Shown here: in pieces, positions 5,950-6,296 of the stretch | Position numbering within the stretch: position 1 is the stretch's first letter | Layout: the number at the start of each line of letters is the position of its first letter | NCBI GenBank assembly: GCA_902489375.1 | Contig: CABTZP010000077.1 | Coordinates: 1-6,296 of the forward strand | Length of the DNA stretch: 6,296 nt | Direction: 5' to 3' | Source: an uncultured Tissierellia bacterium | GTDB lineage: Bacteria > Bacillota > Clostridia > Tissierellales > Peptoniphilaceae | The notes under the pieces: model-generated | What the model was told of the DNA's origin: nothing | What the model saw: the letters and a program-made list of their open reading frames with translations, nothing else | Database searches by the model: none | Made by a program: the position numbers and the translations under genes

Positions 5950-6228
5950 ATGAATAAATCTGATTTAATTGCCAACATTGCTGAAAAAAGCAATCTGAGC
6001 AAAGCCGACGCAGGCCGCGCTTTAGATGCCTTTGTTGAAACGGTACGCGAAGCTTTAGTCGAAGGCGAAAAGGTACAGCTGGTTGGTTTCGGCACCTTTG
6101 AGACACGTGACCGCAAGGCGCGTTCGGGCCGCAACCCCCGCAACCCCAAGGAAACCATCCAGATTCCTGCTTCCACCGCCCCCGTTTTCAAGGCAGGAAA
6201 GAATTTGAAAGAAGCCGTCAACAAATAA
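5950..6228 (+). CDS. hup: HU family DNA-binding protein
   Basis: HU is a small histone-like dimer that bends and compacts DNA in the nucleoid. From ATG 5950 the product has 92 residues, the normal length; starting at 5947 would only add a Met. The N-terminal helical dimerisation part (MNKSDLIANIAEKS, then 15-38) is followed by the conserved GFGTFE (46-51) and the beta-arm with GRNPRNP (60-66). Pro63 matches the proline that intercalates between base pairs, and the basic arm and APVFKAGKNLKEAV end are intact. The absence of fusions and the lone copy here fit the homodimeric HU of Gram-positive bacteria rather than IHF. The gene sits behind two tandem extended -10 promoters and a very strong Shine-Dalgarno, and ends with its own terminator, as expected for an abundant protein. 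No intrinsic terminator is seen between the lipoprotein gene and hup, so some read-through is possible. Confidence 0.98.
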   Translation: MNKSDLIANIAEKSNLSKADAGRALDAFVETVREALVEGEKVQLVGFGTFETRDRKARSGRNPRNPKETIQIPASTAPVFKAGKNLKEAVNK

Positions 6229-6252
6229 TTGGCTCTGTCATCTTGAGAAGAC

Positions 6253-6293
6253 ACTGTGCCCGAGCGCTTGATTGCCAGGGCACAGTTTTTTTT
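6253..6293 (+). terminator. Rho-independent terminator after hup
   Basis: ACTGTGCCC (6253-6261) pairs perfectly with GGGCACAGT (6278-6286) around a 16-nt loop, followed by a run of eight Ts (6286-6293). It lies 24 bp after the hup stop. The loop is longer than in the other two terminators of the window. Confidence 0.88.
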
Positions 6294-6296
6294 ATG

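Noticed and set aside
5645..5950. 101-codon + frame covering the lipoprotein end and the hup promoter region
   Set aside because: It lies in a different frame from the lipoprotein gene and spans promoters and inverted repeats; no ribosome binding site or family features.

Overview
The window looks like an ordinary chromosomal housekeeping stretch from a Gram-positive bacterium, most likely Bacillota and probably class Clostridia. The evidence is strong AAGGAGG/GGAGG-type ribosome binding sites, rho-independent terminators with long U-tracts, a hslO gene followed directly by a PrsA/YacD-type lipoprotein gene (an order known from Bacillus subtilis), and an HU gene nearby. Base composition is near or slightly above 50 % GC by eye, so it is not a low-GC Clostridium proper. 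The genus cannot be told from the sequence alone.

Layout. 1-381 is the C-terminal end of a fumarate-reductase-type flavoprotein, closed by a strong terminator (444-479). A short promoter region follows, with an extended -10 element at 580-588, then valS, the complete valyl-tRNA synthetase (632-3295). A 221-bp spacer carries a good promoter (3437-3465) for a 68-residue cold-shock protein gene (3517-3723), which has its own terminator (3771-3799). Next is a two-gene unit: hslO (Hsp33 redox chaperone, best start TTG 3846) overlapping by 44 bp a lipoprotein of the SurA_N/parvulin foldase group (4705-5718). A 231-bp regulatory region with two tandem extended -10 promoters and three inverted repeats leads to hup (HU, 5950-6228), closed by a terminator at 6253-6293.

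Themes. valS serves translation, csp and hup are abundant nucleic-acid-binding proteins, and hslO plus the lipoprotein serve protein folding inside and outside the membrane. The flavoprotein points to an anaerobic or facultative metabolism. Every gene is on the + strand, and terminators separate most of them into short transcription units.

No new multi-gene system, mobile element, CRISPR array or RNA gene was found. The points most worth a second look are the parvulin domain of the lipoprotein, which seems to have lost both signature histidines; the structured hup promoter region; the TGG-extended -10 shared by all four promoter candidates; and the absence of a T-box leader before valS.
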